Shown here: positions 1 to 7,869 of the stretch, one piece after another
Position numbering within the stretch: the first letter of the stretch is position 1
Layout of the letters: the number at the start of each line of letters is the position of its first letter
NCBI GenBank assembly: GCA_028404565.1
Contig: JAOOBR010000006.1
Span: 1 to 54,652, forward strand
Reading direction: 5' to 3'
Source of the DNA: Pseudomonadota bacterium
GTDB lineage: Bacteria; Pseudomonadota; Gammaproteobacteria; Magnimaribacterales; D2472
Length of the DNA stretch: 54,652 nt
The notes under the pieces: generated by a model
The model's input: the letters and a program-made list of their open reading frames with translations, nothing else
What the model was told of the DNA's origin: nothing
Databases searched by the model: none
Translations under genes and position numbers: made by a program

Positions 1-474
1 CATATATTTGGCAATACTTTTGAAATTCCAGAAGCAATTATTAATGATGATGCGTCAATTCCAGGAATAGATGGAAGAAAAATGAGTAAATCTTATAACA
101 ATGTAATTCCTTTGCTTTGTGATGAAAAAACATTAAGAAAATCAATTATGAAGATTGTAACTAATTCACTTGAACCTGGTGAGCCCAAAGATTACAAATC
201 TTGTAATGTTTTTAGTCTTTATACAAATTTTGCATCAGATGAAGAAATAGCTGAGCTTAAGGAAGAATATAATAATGGCATGTCTTGGGGTGACGCTAAA
301 AACAAGCTTTTTGATAAGGCTAATGACTCTCTATTACCAATACGTGAAAGATATTTTGAATTAAAAGAGCAAAAAGACTTAGTAAAAGATCATCTTTCTG
401 ACGGAGCAAAAAAGGTTCGTCCATTAGCGCAAGAATTCATTGAAGAAATTCGTTCAAAAATAGGTATCTCTTAA
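1..474 (+). CDS. trpS: Tryptophanyl-tRNA synthetase, C-terminal part (5' end outside window)
   Basis: The reading frame is open from the first base and ends at TAA 472-474. It carries GIDGRKMSKSYNN, the KMSKS signature of a class I aminoacyl-tRNA synthetase in the form typical of TrpS. About 130 residues follow, matching the usual C-terminal helical region that ends near the tRNA anticodon site. The enzyme charges tRNA-Trp in the cytoplasm. An apparent ATG at 82 is the methionine of the KMSKS loop, not a start, so the gene is truncated by the window edge. The next gene begins 4 nt downstream on the same strand. Confidence 0.9.
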   Translation, partial: HIFGNTFEIPEAIINDDASIPGIDGRKMSKSYNNVIPLLCDEKTLRKSIMKIVTNSLEPGEPKDYKSCNVFSLYTNFASDEEIAELKEEYNNGMSWGDAKNKLFDKANDSLLPIRERYFELKEQKDLVKDHLSDGAKKVRPLAQEFIEEIRSKIGIS

Positions 475-478
475 TAAA

Positions 479-1663
479 GTGAAGAAACCAATGTTCTGGC
501 TAAAATCAGGGCTTTTTGCTGTTGGTCTTGGTATGTCCTTTGTTTATGCAATCATTCCACCATTAGCAAGGGACTTAGGCCTTTCAGAAATACAAGCTTC
601 ATTTATTTTTTCTTTATCTGCTGTAGCTTGGGCAATGACGTCTGCACCATGGGGGAGAGCGTCTGATAAATATGGAAGAAGAAATATAGCAATACTTGGA
701 TATATTGGATATTCAATATCCATGATAATTCTTATATTGCCAATATATCTAGCAGATAAAAATATTCTAAGTGCTGTATTTGTATTTCCGCTTTTAATAT
801 TAGGTAGAACAATTTATGGATTATTGGGATCGGCTACAAGACCTGCATCATTTGCTTATATTGCTGACATTACACCTAAAAGCAAGAGAACAAAGAAATT
901 TGCAAGGTTTGAATCAAATTTTCTTTTAGGCACATTGGTTGGCCCACTTTTAGGTGGGTATTTATATTTGATATCAGCATTAGCCCCCTTTATTTTCTTT
1001 TCTATTTTAGGAATCGTAGTTGCTATGGGCGTATTCTTTACACTTGAAAATAAACCTATGGAGGTCTCAGAAATCCCAACAGCTAAATTATCGAGACTTG
1101 CGCCTACCGTATGGCCTTATTTAGTTTTTGCATCAGTGTTGAGTCTTTGTTCAGCATCATTATTGCAATCTATTGGCTTTTATTTAACTGATAACTTTGA
1201 CAATCTCGAAGATATTACTTTATTGATAAGTTTTACGTTTGTCCTTTTATCTATATCAACAATTGTTAGTCAAAATATGTTCACTAGCATGTTTAATCTA
1301 AATAATTATAAATTATTGATATACGGATGTTTAATTCTTACTGTTTCATATTGTGTAATGGCTATATCAGACTCAATTGCAACATATTTTTCTTCTATTA
1401 TCCTTCACGGAGTGGGTTTGGGCATGGTCAGACCTGCTAATTCATCCGGACTCTCAATAGCTCAACAACCTGAATACCAAGGTGAAGCCGCAGGACATTT
1501 GGGATCAGTTCTTCCTATAGGTCATATACTCACACCTATAGTAGCTATGCCTTTGTACATTTATAATAGCTCATTGTTGTACTTTGCAAGCGGAATTTTG
1601 TGCTTTATTTTGTTTGTTTTTATAGTATTACACCCAATATTTAAATATAGATATGAAGACTAA
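479..1663 (+). CDS. Major facilitator superfamily exporter
   Basis: This 394-residue integral membrane protein has about 12 hydrophobic segments. The loop after the second segment reads GRASDKYGRRNIAILGY, the MFS motif A (G-x-x-x-D-x-x-G-R-R). A later stretch, LGRTIYGLLGSATRPASFAYIADITP, resembles motif C regions of drug:H+ antiporters of the TetA/DHA1 type. It probably exports a small molecule; the substrate cannot be told from sequence. The frame opens with GTG at 479, and an alternative ATG lies four codons in. It sits 4 nt after trpS and overlaps hemH by 11 nt, which suggests co-transcription. Confidence 0.8.
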   Translation: MKKPMFWLKSGLFAVGLGMSFVYAIIPPLARDLGLSEIQASFIFSLSAVAWAMTSAPWGRASDKYGRRNIAILGYIGYSISMIILILPIYLADKNILSAVFVFPLLILGRTIYGLLGSATRPASFAYIADITPKSKRTKKFARFESNFLLGTLVGPLLGGYLYLISALAPFIFFSILGIVVAMGVFFTLENKPMEVSEIPTAKLSRLAPTVWPYLVFASVLSLCSASLLQSIGFYLTDNFDNLEDITLLISFTFVLLSISTIVSQNMFTSMFNLNNYKLLIYGCLILTVSYCVMAISDSIATYFSSIILHGVGLGMVRPANSSGLSIAQQPEYQGEAAGHLGSVLPIGHILTPIVAMPLYIYNSSLLYFASGILCFILFVFIVLHPIFKYRYED

Positions 1664-2657
1664 AAAAGGACTATTACTTATAAACCTTGGAACTCCTGAT
1701 GATCCAGGTTATTTATCTGTCTTTAAATACTTAAGACAATTCTTAATGGATCCAAAAGTTATTACTGTTCCATACATTCTTAGATTTATTCTAGTTACGC
1801 TTATAATTGTTCCTTTTAGGGCTTTTAGTTCTGGAAAGATCTACAAAAAAATATGGACTGAAAATGGTTCACCTCTCATAGTAAATACATCTGCTTTAGC
1901 TAATAAAGTTAGTAAAAAGGTTCCACACATTGAGGTAGAATTTGCTATGAGATATCAATCCCCATCTATCGAAGATAAATTAAAAAAGTTAATTTCTCAA
2001 AATCTTGATGAAATTGTAATACTTCCTTTATTTCCTCAATATAGCACTGCAACAACCGGATCCGTTTTTGATGAAATTTCTAGAGTTCTAAAAAAACAGA
2101 GTGTTACACCGTCTATCAAGTTTATAAATCAATTTTATGAACAAGAATCATTTATAGATTCTTGGGAGGATAAGCTGAAATCATTTGATGTTGATAAGTA
2201 TGATCACATCTTATTCAGTTATCACGGATTACCAACCAAAGCGGTTGATGATATATATGATGATTCTCTTTGTGCTGACAACAACTGCGAAAATGAAATA
2301 ACTAATGAAAATAAGTTTTGCTATAAAGCAACGTGTTATGAGACTACTAGGCTTATTGCAAACAGATTTAATCTTTCACCAAATAAATACACAGTTTCAT
2401 TCCAGTCGAGATTAACAAAAAACTGGCTTGAACCCTTTACCGATGAGGTTCTAGAAAGTTTTCCAAGCAAAGGCATAGAAAATATACTTGTTCTTTCGCC
2501 CGCTTTTACAGCCGATAATTTAGAAACATTATATGAAATAGATGATGAATATAAGGAGTTATTTATAGAAAATGGAGGTAAATCATTAACTATGGTACCT
2601 TCATTAAATGATTCATCTAAATGGGCAGATTCAATAGTAGAAATAATAGATGTATAG
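1653..2657 (+). CDS. hemH: Ferrochelatase with an internal four-cysteine segment
   Basis: HemH inserts Fe2+ into protoporphyrin IX in the last step of protoheme synthesis. The 334-residue protein begins with LLLINLGTPDDP. It has the catalytic histidine in SYHGLP (H191), the SFQSRL...W segment near 249-259, and the conserved acidic motif ETLYEI (E291, E295) close to the end. Between the histidine and the TTRL helix lie Cys207, Cys212, Cys223 and Cys228 (C-x4-C-x10-C-x4-C). A cluster of cysteines inserted here is known in one class of bacterial [2Fe-2S] ferrochelatases, so this enzyme probably carries a cluster (inference). The ATG overlaps the end of the MFS gene. Confidence 0.95.
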   Translation: MKTKKGLLLINLGTPDDPGYLSVFKYLRQFLMDPKVITVPYILRFILVTLIIVPFRAFSSGKIYKKIWTENGSPLIVNTSALANKVSKKVPHIEVEFAMRYQSPSIEDKLKKLISQNLDEIVILPLFPQYSTATTGSVFDEISRVLKKQSVTPSIKFINQFYEQESFIDSWEDKLKSFDVDKYDHILFSYHGLPTKAVDDIYDDSLCADNNCENEITNENKFCYKATCYETTRLIANRFNLSPNKYTVSFQSRLTKNWLEPFTDEVLESFPSKGIENILVLSPAFTADNLETLYEIDDEYKELFIENGGKSLTMVPSLNDSSKWADSIVEIIDV

Positions 2658-2666
2658 GGAGGAAAT

Positions 2667-3539
2667 ATGTTTAAAGATGATTTACTAAAAGATAAGAGGA
2701 TTTTAGTCACTGGAGGTGGAACTGGCCTTGGAAAAGAAATGGCAACTCACTTCGCAAAACATGGTGCTCAAGTTTATATTTGTGGAAGACGTGGAAATGT
2801 GTTGGAAGATACGGCTAATGAGCTAAAAGAAAAATATGGTGTTGATGTTAAACATGAGCCTCTAGATATTAGATCACCACAAGATGTTGACGATTACATA
2901 GGTAGAATTTTTGATGAAGGTCCTCTCGATGGTCTTGTAAACAATGCAGCAGGTAATTTTATTTCACCAACAAAGGATTTATCTTCAAGAGGGTTTGATG
3001 CAATTGCAAATATAGTTTTCCATGGAACTTTTTATGTAACTCATTCAGTTGGTAAAAGATGGATAGAGCAAAAATGTAAAGGCTCAATAATTTCTATATT
3101 AGCTACTTGGGTGTGGACAGGATCTGCTTATGTTGTGCCTTCAGCTATGTCAAAAACTGGATTAGATGCAATGACAAAATCATTGGCCGTTGAATGGGGT
3201 CCATATGGAATTAGACTGAACTCTATTGCCCCTGGACCTTTCCCAACAGAAGGTGCATGGGCCAGATTAAGTCCAAAAGGGGATATAAGTGAAGATACCT
3301 ATAAAGCTATTCCTTTGGGAAGAGCAGGAAAAATGGAAGAATTACAAAATCTAGCAACTTTTTTAATGGCTGATGGTTGTGAATATCTTACTGGACAGAC
3401 TATTGCCCTAGATGGTGCTCAGTATTTAAGTGGCGGTGGAACTTTCTCTAATTTATCAGAACTTTCAGACAATGATTGGTCTGAAATAAGAGATATAATA
3501 AGAAAAGCTAACAATAAAGATAAAAAGAATAGATCTTAA
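2667..3539 (+). CDS. SDR oxidoreductase resembling 2,4-dienoyl-CoA reductase
   Basis: This 290-residue short-chain dehydrogenase has the NADP(H) motif TGGGTGLG (15-22), NNAAGNF (92-98) and a C-terminal LTGQTIALDG. NNAAGNF, VVPSAMSKTG and GAWARLSPKG closely follow mitochondrial and peroxisomal 2,4-dienoyl-CoA reductases (from memory of that family). As in that family, the usual Y-x-x-x-K is missing: Lys163 is present but the residue four before it is Ser159. The likely role is NADPH-dependent reduction of 2,4-dienoyl-CoA during beta-oxidation of unsaturated fatty acids. A generic 3-oxoacyl reductase is the alternative. AGGGAGGAAAT-type ribosome binding sequence precedes the ATG, 9 nt after hemH. 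Confidence 0.75.
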   Translation: MFKDDLLKDKRILVTGGGTGLGKEMATHFAKHGAQVYICGRRGNVLEDTANELKEKYGVDVKHEPLDIRSPQDVDDYIGRIFDEGPLDGLVNNAAGNFISPTKDLSSRGFDAIANIVFHGTFYVTHSVGKRWIEQKCKGSIISILATWVWTGSAYVVPSAMSKTGLDAMTKSLAVEWGPYGIRLNSIAPGPFPTEGAWARLSPKGDISEDTYKAIPLGRAGKMEELQNLATFLMADGCEYLTGQTIALDGAQYLSGGGTFSNLSELSDNDWSEIRDIIRKANNKDKKNRS

Positions 3540-3557
3540 TTTAGCTTGGAGGATATT

Positions 3558-4985
3558 ATGCAAAATCAAAGCTCAATGGAAGAAGTTCTGAGACTTCAAA
3601 GAGAACATTTCTTGAATGAAGGTCCGCCTTCATATGAATTACGAATCGACAGATTAGATAGAGTCAAAGATATGGTTATTCAAAATAAAGAAAGAATAAC
3701 TGAAGCATTAAACGCTGACTTTGGGGCAAGATCACCTAATCAATCACTAATATCTGATGTTTATGGTGTTCTTCCTGCATTTTCCCATGCAAAAAAACAT
3801 TTAAAGTCCTGGATGAAAGATGAGAAGAGAAAATCTAACTTTCCATTTGGACTAATGGGAGCTAAGTCATATATCCACAGAGAACCGCTTGGAGTTGTTG
3901 GAATGATATCTCCATGGAACTTTCCAATGTATTTATCGCTTGCTCCTCTAGCTGGAATCTTTAGTGCAGGAAATCAAGTAATGCATAAGCCAAGTGAATT
4001 TACTCCTATCACTTCTGAACTTTTAAAAGAAATTTGTGATAGTGCTTTTGATGAAATTGAATTTGCAACTTTTTTAGGTGGTCCAGATGTCGGCGCCGCT
4101 TTTACTCAGCTTAAGTTTGATCATCTGCTATTTACAGGAAGTGGAAATATCGGAAAGCATGTAATGCGTGCGGCTTCGGAAAATCTAGTTCCATTAACAC
4201 TGGAACTTGGAGGAAAATCTCCAGTTATAGTCAGCGATTCTTCAAATATAGATATAACAGCACGAAGAGTAATGTTTAATAAGACTCTTAATGCAGGTCA
4301 AATTTGTCTAGCGCCTGATTATGTTTATGTTCATGAAACAGAGAAGGATAATTTTGTAGAAGCATGTAAGGATCAAGTTAATGAATTTTATAGCGATCTT
4401 AAATATAACCCTGACTATACATCAGTAATAAATCAAAAACATTATGACAGATTAAATGGTCTTCTCTCAGACGCTAAAGATCATGGTGCAGAGATTGTGG
4501 AAATTAATCCAGCAAATGAAGATTTCTCTCAGCAAGAGTCACATAAAATTCCCCCAACACTTGTTTTAAACCCAACTGATGAAATGCAAATAATGAAAGA
4601 AGAGATTTTTGGTCCCTTACTTCCAATAAAGACTTACAAGGACATAAATGAACCAATTAACTATATAAATAAAAATGATAAACCATTGGGCCTATATTAT
4701 TTTGGTAACAATAAGAATGAAGAGGCAAAAGTTGTAAACTCAACAACCTCTGGTGGAGTAACTGTTAATGACATTATGGGACATATTCAACAAAATGAAT
4801 TAGGTTTTGGAGGAGTTGGTCCATCTGGAATGGGCAAATATGATGGTTTTGATGGATTTATGAACTTTTCGAACAATAAGCCAATTTATAAGCAAATAGG
4901 GTTTGGTTTAGATAAATTACTTGATGCTATAAGACCTCCATATAAAGGTAGTATAGAAGACGTTCTAAAAAAACTATTAAAGTAA
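3558..4985 (+). CDS. Aldehyde dehydrogenase, coniferyl-aldehyde dehydrogenase type
   Basis: This NAD(P)-dependent aldehyde dehydrogenase has about 475 residues. It shows the cofactor/oxyanion asparagine in ISPWNFP (N120), the general base in LELGGKSP (E216) and the nucleophile in NAGQICLAPDY (C250), numbered from the start chosen here. GVVGMISPWNFP and the short length resemble the coniferyl or long-chain aldehyde dehydrogenase branch. The frame extends upstream to TTG at 3546, but that TTG lies inside TTGGAGGA, a good ribosome binding site for ATG 3558, so ATG 3558 is preferred. The gene follows the dienoyl-CoA reductase-like gene, and its stop overlaps the lolC start by 1 nt. The physiological aldehyde is unknown. 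Confidence 0.85.
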   Translation: MQNQSSMEEVLRLQREHFLNEGPPSYELRIDRLDRVKDMVIQNKERITEALNADFGARSPNQSLISDVYGVLPAFSHAKKHLKSWMKDEKRKSNFPFGLMGAKSYIHREPLGVVGMISPWNFPMYLSLAPLAGIFSAGNQVMHKPSEFTPITSELLKEICDSAFDEIEFATFLGGPDVGAAFTQLKFDHLLFTGSGNIGKHVMRAASENLVPLTLELGGKSPVIVSDSSNIDITARRVMFNKTLNAGQICLAPDYVYVHETEKDNFVEACKDQVNEFYSDLKYNPDYTSVINQKHYDRLNGLLSDAKDHGAEIVEINPANEDFSQQESHKIPPTLVLNPTDEMQIMKEEIFGPLLPIKTYKDINEPINYINKNDKPLGLYYFGNNKNEEAKVVNSTTSGGVTVNDIMGHIQQNELGFGGVGPSGMGKYDGFDGFMNFSNNKPIYKQIGFGLDKLLDAIRPPYKGSIEDVLKKLLK

Positions 4986-6217
4986 TGCTTAAACTTTCAG
5001 CCTCTCTTGGCCTAAAGTATTTTAGATCAAGCAAAGGAGCATTCGTATCCTTTACTTCCATTATGGCTGTAATGGGTTTAACTATCGGTGTGGCAGCTCT
5101 CATTATCGTTACATCAGTCATGAATGGGTTTGAAAAAGAACTTAGAGACAGAATATTAGGTGTAATACCTCACGTATTAATTCATTCAAAAGAACCTATT
5201 TCTAATTATGAGTTACTAATTGATCGAATAGAGAAAAATCCAGATGTTGAGGCAGCAGCACCATTTATTCAAACTCAGGCATTGATATCTATTGGTAATA
5301 GATCAAAGGGAATTGCTCTAACTGGAATAGATGTAAAGAAAGAGTCTGAAGTTTCAATACTTCCCAATAATATGTTGATGGGCTCCTTAGAATCACTGAA
5401 TGATAACGAAATCATTTTGGGATATTGGTTAGCAGCTCATTTAGGAACTTCAGTTGGTGATGAGGTTAATATTACAACTTCAGAAATGAGATCATCCATA
5501 ATTGGATCTTTTCCTAGAAGCTTTAAATTTATTGTTTCTGGTATTTTTGAATTAAAGGCTGAGCCAGATCAGAATTTGGCTTTAATCACTCACAAGTCTG
5601 CTCAAAAAATTAAAGGATTCGGGGATGCAACAGAAAATATAAGATTAAAGGTTACAGATATTATGAATTCAAGAGTTATTGGATCAGATATTGTTTTAGA
5701 AATATCTACTCAAGACGAAATATATGCATCATCAACTTGGGAAAAAACTCACGGAACCTTATTTCAAGCGGTCCAATTAGAAAAATTAATAATAGGTATT
5801 CTGGTTTTCTTAATTATTGGTGTAGCTGCGTTTAATGTTCTTTGTACTACAATTATGAGTGTAAGATCTAAAGAAAGAGAGATAGCTATTCTCAAAACAA
5901 TTGGTGCATCAGACTTTACAATTGTAAGTATTTTTATCTTTCAAGGTTTATATATATCAATGTTGGGTATCATTTCTGGTCTCATATTGGGGATATTAAT
6001 TACATTAAATCTTGATCCTTTAATTAACTTTATTGAAACATTAATTAATAGATCATTATTGGATAATTACTTTATTAATTATTTTCCATATGCTTTTAAC
6101 TTTAATCAAATAACTTTAGTTCTACTTTCTTCATTTCTTTTATGTTTTATTTCTTCTGTTTGGCCATCAACAAGAGCAGCTAAATTGAATCCTAATGAGG
6201 TTCTAAGACATGAATAA
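4985..6217 (+). CDS. lolC: Lipoprotein-releasing ABC transporter permease LolC/LolE
   Basis: This inner-membrane permease of the LolCDE machine extracts outer-membrane lipoproteins. The 410-residue protein has the family layout: an N-terminal transmembrane helix (about 22-46, with GLTIGVAALIIVTSVMNGF), a periplasmic domain of about 220 residues, then three helices of the FtsX domain (about 267-290, 315-340, 375-398). The end, WPSTRAAKLNPNEVLRHE, is typical. SVRSKEREIAILKTIGA is the cytoplasmic coupling loop. It is followed directly by lolD with an 8-nt overlap. Only one permease gene is present here, whereas many relatives have both lolC and lolE; a second copy may be elsewhere. Confidence 0.9.
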   Translation: MLKLSASLGLKYFRSSKGAFVSFTSIMAVMGLTIGVAALIIVTSVMNGFEKELRDRILGVIPHVLIHSKEPISNYELLIDRIEKNPDVEAAAPFIQTQALISIGNRSKGIALTGIDVKKESEVSILPNNMLMGSLESLNDNEIILGYWLAAHLGTSVGDEVNITTSEMRSSIIGSFPRSFKFIVSGIFELKAEPDQNLALITHKSAQKIKGFGDATENIRLKVTDIMNSRVIGSDIVLEISTQDEIYASSTWEKTHGTLFQAVQLEKLIIGILVFLIIGVAAFNVLCTTIMSVRSKEREIAILKTIGASDFTIVSIFIFQGLYISMLGIISGLILGILITLNLDPLINFIETLINRSLLDNYFINYFPYAFNFNQITLVLLSSFLLCFISSVWPSTRAAKLNPNEVLRHE

Positions 6218-6881
6218 AATTTTTATAAAAGATTTATCGAAAACTTTTATTACAGATGGAATTAAGAATTCTGTTTTACGTGATATTAATTTCTCTTTAT
6301 CTCAGGGAGAAACATGTTCGATAATAGGTGCTTCAGGATGTGGTAAATCTACATTCTTACACCTTTTAGCTAGATTAGATGATTATTCTTCAGGAAGGAT
6401 TTTCTTTAATGAAATAAATTATAGTGATTTAAATTCAGATTCATCAGCAAGCTTAAGGCTGGAGAATTTTGGTTTTGTATACCAATTTCATCACCTTCTT
6501 GAAGATTTTAATGCCTTTGATAATTGTAAAATTGTTCAAGACTTAAATAATAATAAAAATAATCAAAATATTGATGAACTCTTAATAAGTGTTGGCTTAG
6601 AGGATAAATTTAAATCTTATCCGTACCAACTTTCTGGAGGAGAGAAACAAAGATTAGCAATTGCAAGGGCTTTATCAAACAATCCAAATTTTTTAATTAT
6701 GGATGAGCCTACTGGAAATCTTGATAACAAAACATCTCAACTTATTCAGGATTTAATACTGAATATTTCAAGAAAAAATGAGATAGGGATCATTCTGGCA
6801 ACTCATGATTTAAATTTTGCTAATATGATGGATACAGTTTATGAAATTTATGATGGGGGCTTAAGAAAAGTCAATGAGTGA
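6210..6881 (+). CDS. lolD: Lipoprotein-releasing ABC transporter ATPase LolD
   Basis: LolD is the cytoplasmic ATPase that powers lipoprotein release by LolC/E. The 223-residue protein has Walker A GASGCGKST (40-48), the ABC signature LSGGEKQRLAIARAL, and Walker B LIMDEPTGNLD followed by a switch histidine in ATHD. The length and the EPTGNLD form place it in the MacB/LolD/FtsE group, and adjacency to lolC decides the role. The ATG overlaps lolC by 8 nt and the stop overlaps exbB by 8 nt, so these genes are very likely translated from one message. Confidence 0.93.
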   Translation: MNKIFIKDLSKTFITDGIKNSVLRDINFSLSQGETCSIIGASGCGKSTFLHLLARLDDYSSGRIFFNEINYSDLNSDSSASLRLENFGFVYQFHHLLEDFNAFDNCKIVQDLNNNKNNQNIDELLISVGLEDKFKSYPYQLSGGEKQRLAIARALSNNPNFLIMDEPTGNLDNKTSQLIQDLILNISRKNEIGIILATHDLNFANMMDTVYEIYDGGLRKVNE

Positions 6882-7467
6882 TATTTTTATAGCAGGTGGA
6901 TGGTTTATGTGGCCTCTCTTAGCTTGCTCTATAACTATAATCTCAATATCTATTGAAAGATTTTGGATGTTACAAGAAAGACTTGTTTCTCCATCTGGTC
7001 TAGATAAGCAGGTTCTAAATTTAATTGATAGAGACCTTTTAGATGACTACCAGGAGAGAGCAATATCAGACATTTCATCATTAGGAGATCTTTTAATAAC
7101 TGTTCATAAATATAAAGAATTATCTAGAGATCTACTTGAATCTAAATTAGAGGAAAAATCTATTGAAATTAAATATAAACTTGAGAGAAATCTTTCAATG
7201 CTTGGAGTGGTTTCAACCATTTCTCCTTTATTAGGTCTCTTAGGGACAGTTGTTGGAATGATAACTGTTTTTTCAACTTTTCAATCTTCAGGTGCAGCAT
7301 CACCTGACTTATTAGCTAGCGGTATTTCTCAAGCGCTCATCACAACTGCATTTGGCTTAATGATTGCAGTTCCAGGACTTATTTTACATAGACACTTTGA
7401 GCAAAAAGTTAATAAATTAATGATTTTGTTACAAAGTAAAACCTCATCATTTATTGATAATTTTTAA
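6874..7467 (+). CDS. exbB: MotA/TolQ/ExbB-family proton channel protein
   Basis: This inner-membrane stator of 197 residues has hydrophobic segments near 8-27, 112-134 and 152-172. The conserved block SPLLGLLGTVVGMITVFSTF (118-137) and a second conserved helix, GISQALITTAFGLMIAVPGL, are diagnostic of ExbB/TolQ. With ExbD it couples the proton gradient to an envelope process, either TonB-dependent uptake or a task linked to this locus. In many gammaproteobacteria an exbB-exbD-like pair sits just before msbA/lpxK, as here. No tonB gene is adjacent. The ATG overlaps lolD, and exbD begins immediately after the stop. Confidence 0.88.
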   Translation: MSDIFIAGGWFMWPLLACSITIISISIERFWMLQERLVSPSGLDKQVLNLIDRDLLDDYQERAISDISSLGDLLITVHKYKELSRDLLESKLEEKSIEIKYKLERNLSMLGVVSTISPLLGLLGTVVGMITVFSTFQSSGAASPDLLASGISQALITTAFGLMIAVPGLILHRHFEQKVNKLMILLQSKTSSFIDNF

Positions 7468-7869
7468 ATGAAATTTGCACTAACATCAAATAAAAATCCA
7501 AGTATAGAGATTACTCCACTAATCGATATTGTATTTATTTTAGTTATCTTCTTTGTTGCAACCTCAAAGATAACAGATTCACAATTTCTTGATTTAGACC
7601 TGCCAACTACAGAATCATTTAATGTAGAGACATCCTCGCTATCTAACCAAATTTATATCTTTAATGACAATACTGTAATCTTCAATAATAAATCATACAT
7701 TGTTAATAATGATGCCTTAAAAAATGCACTTTTAAATGAATTAATTGTCGAAGATACGATTATTCTTAGTATAGAAGGCGATGTTACGCATAAAATAACT
7801 ATAGAACTTATGGACTTTTTACAAAAAAATTCATTTTCTGATGTTCAAATTAGGACTTTATCAAAATGA
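7468..7869 (+). CDS. exbD: Biopolymer transport protein ExbD/TolR family
   Basis: This 133-residue protein has one transmembrane helix (about 15-32) and a small periplasmic domain. SIEITPLIDIVFIL contains the conserved proton-carrying aspartate (D20). The helix start, ITPLIDIVF, is the ExbD/TolR signature. It partners ExbB to form a proton-driven motor. It starts with no gap after exbB and overlaps the following msbA-lpxK gene by 4 nt (ATGA), so translation is coupled. Like its partner it lacks an adjacent tonB or tolA, so which system it energises is open. Confidence 0.9.
   Translation: MKFALTSNKNPSIEITPLIDIVFILVIFFVATSKITDSQFLDLDLPTTESFNVETSSLSNQIYIFNDNTVIFNNKSYIVNNDALKNALLNELIVEDTIILSIEGDVTHKITIELMDFLQKNSFSDVQIRTLSK

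Noticed and set aside
2336-2710. Minus-strand frame opposite hemH
   Set aside because: A shadow of hemH with no family-like sequence or ribosome binding site; the same holds for frames such as 18405-18680 (-), 36166-36507 (+) and 8453-8752 (-).
3546-3557. TTG 3546 as start of the aldehyde dehydrogenase
   Set aside because: The TTG is part of a good ribosome binding site for ATG 3558.
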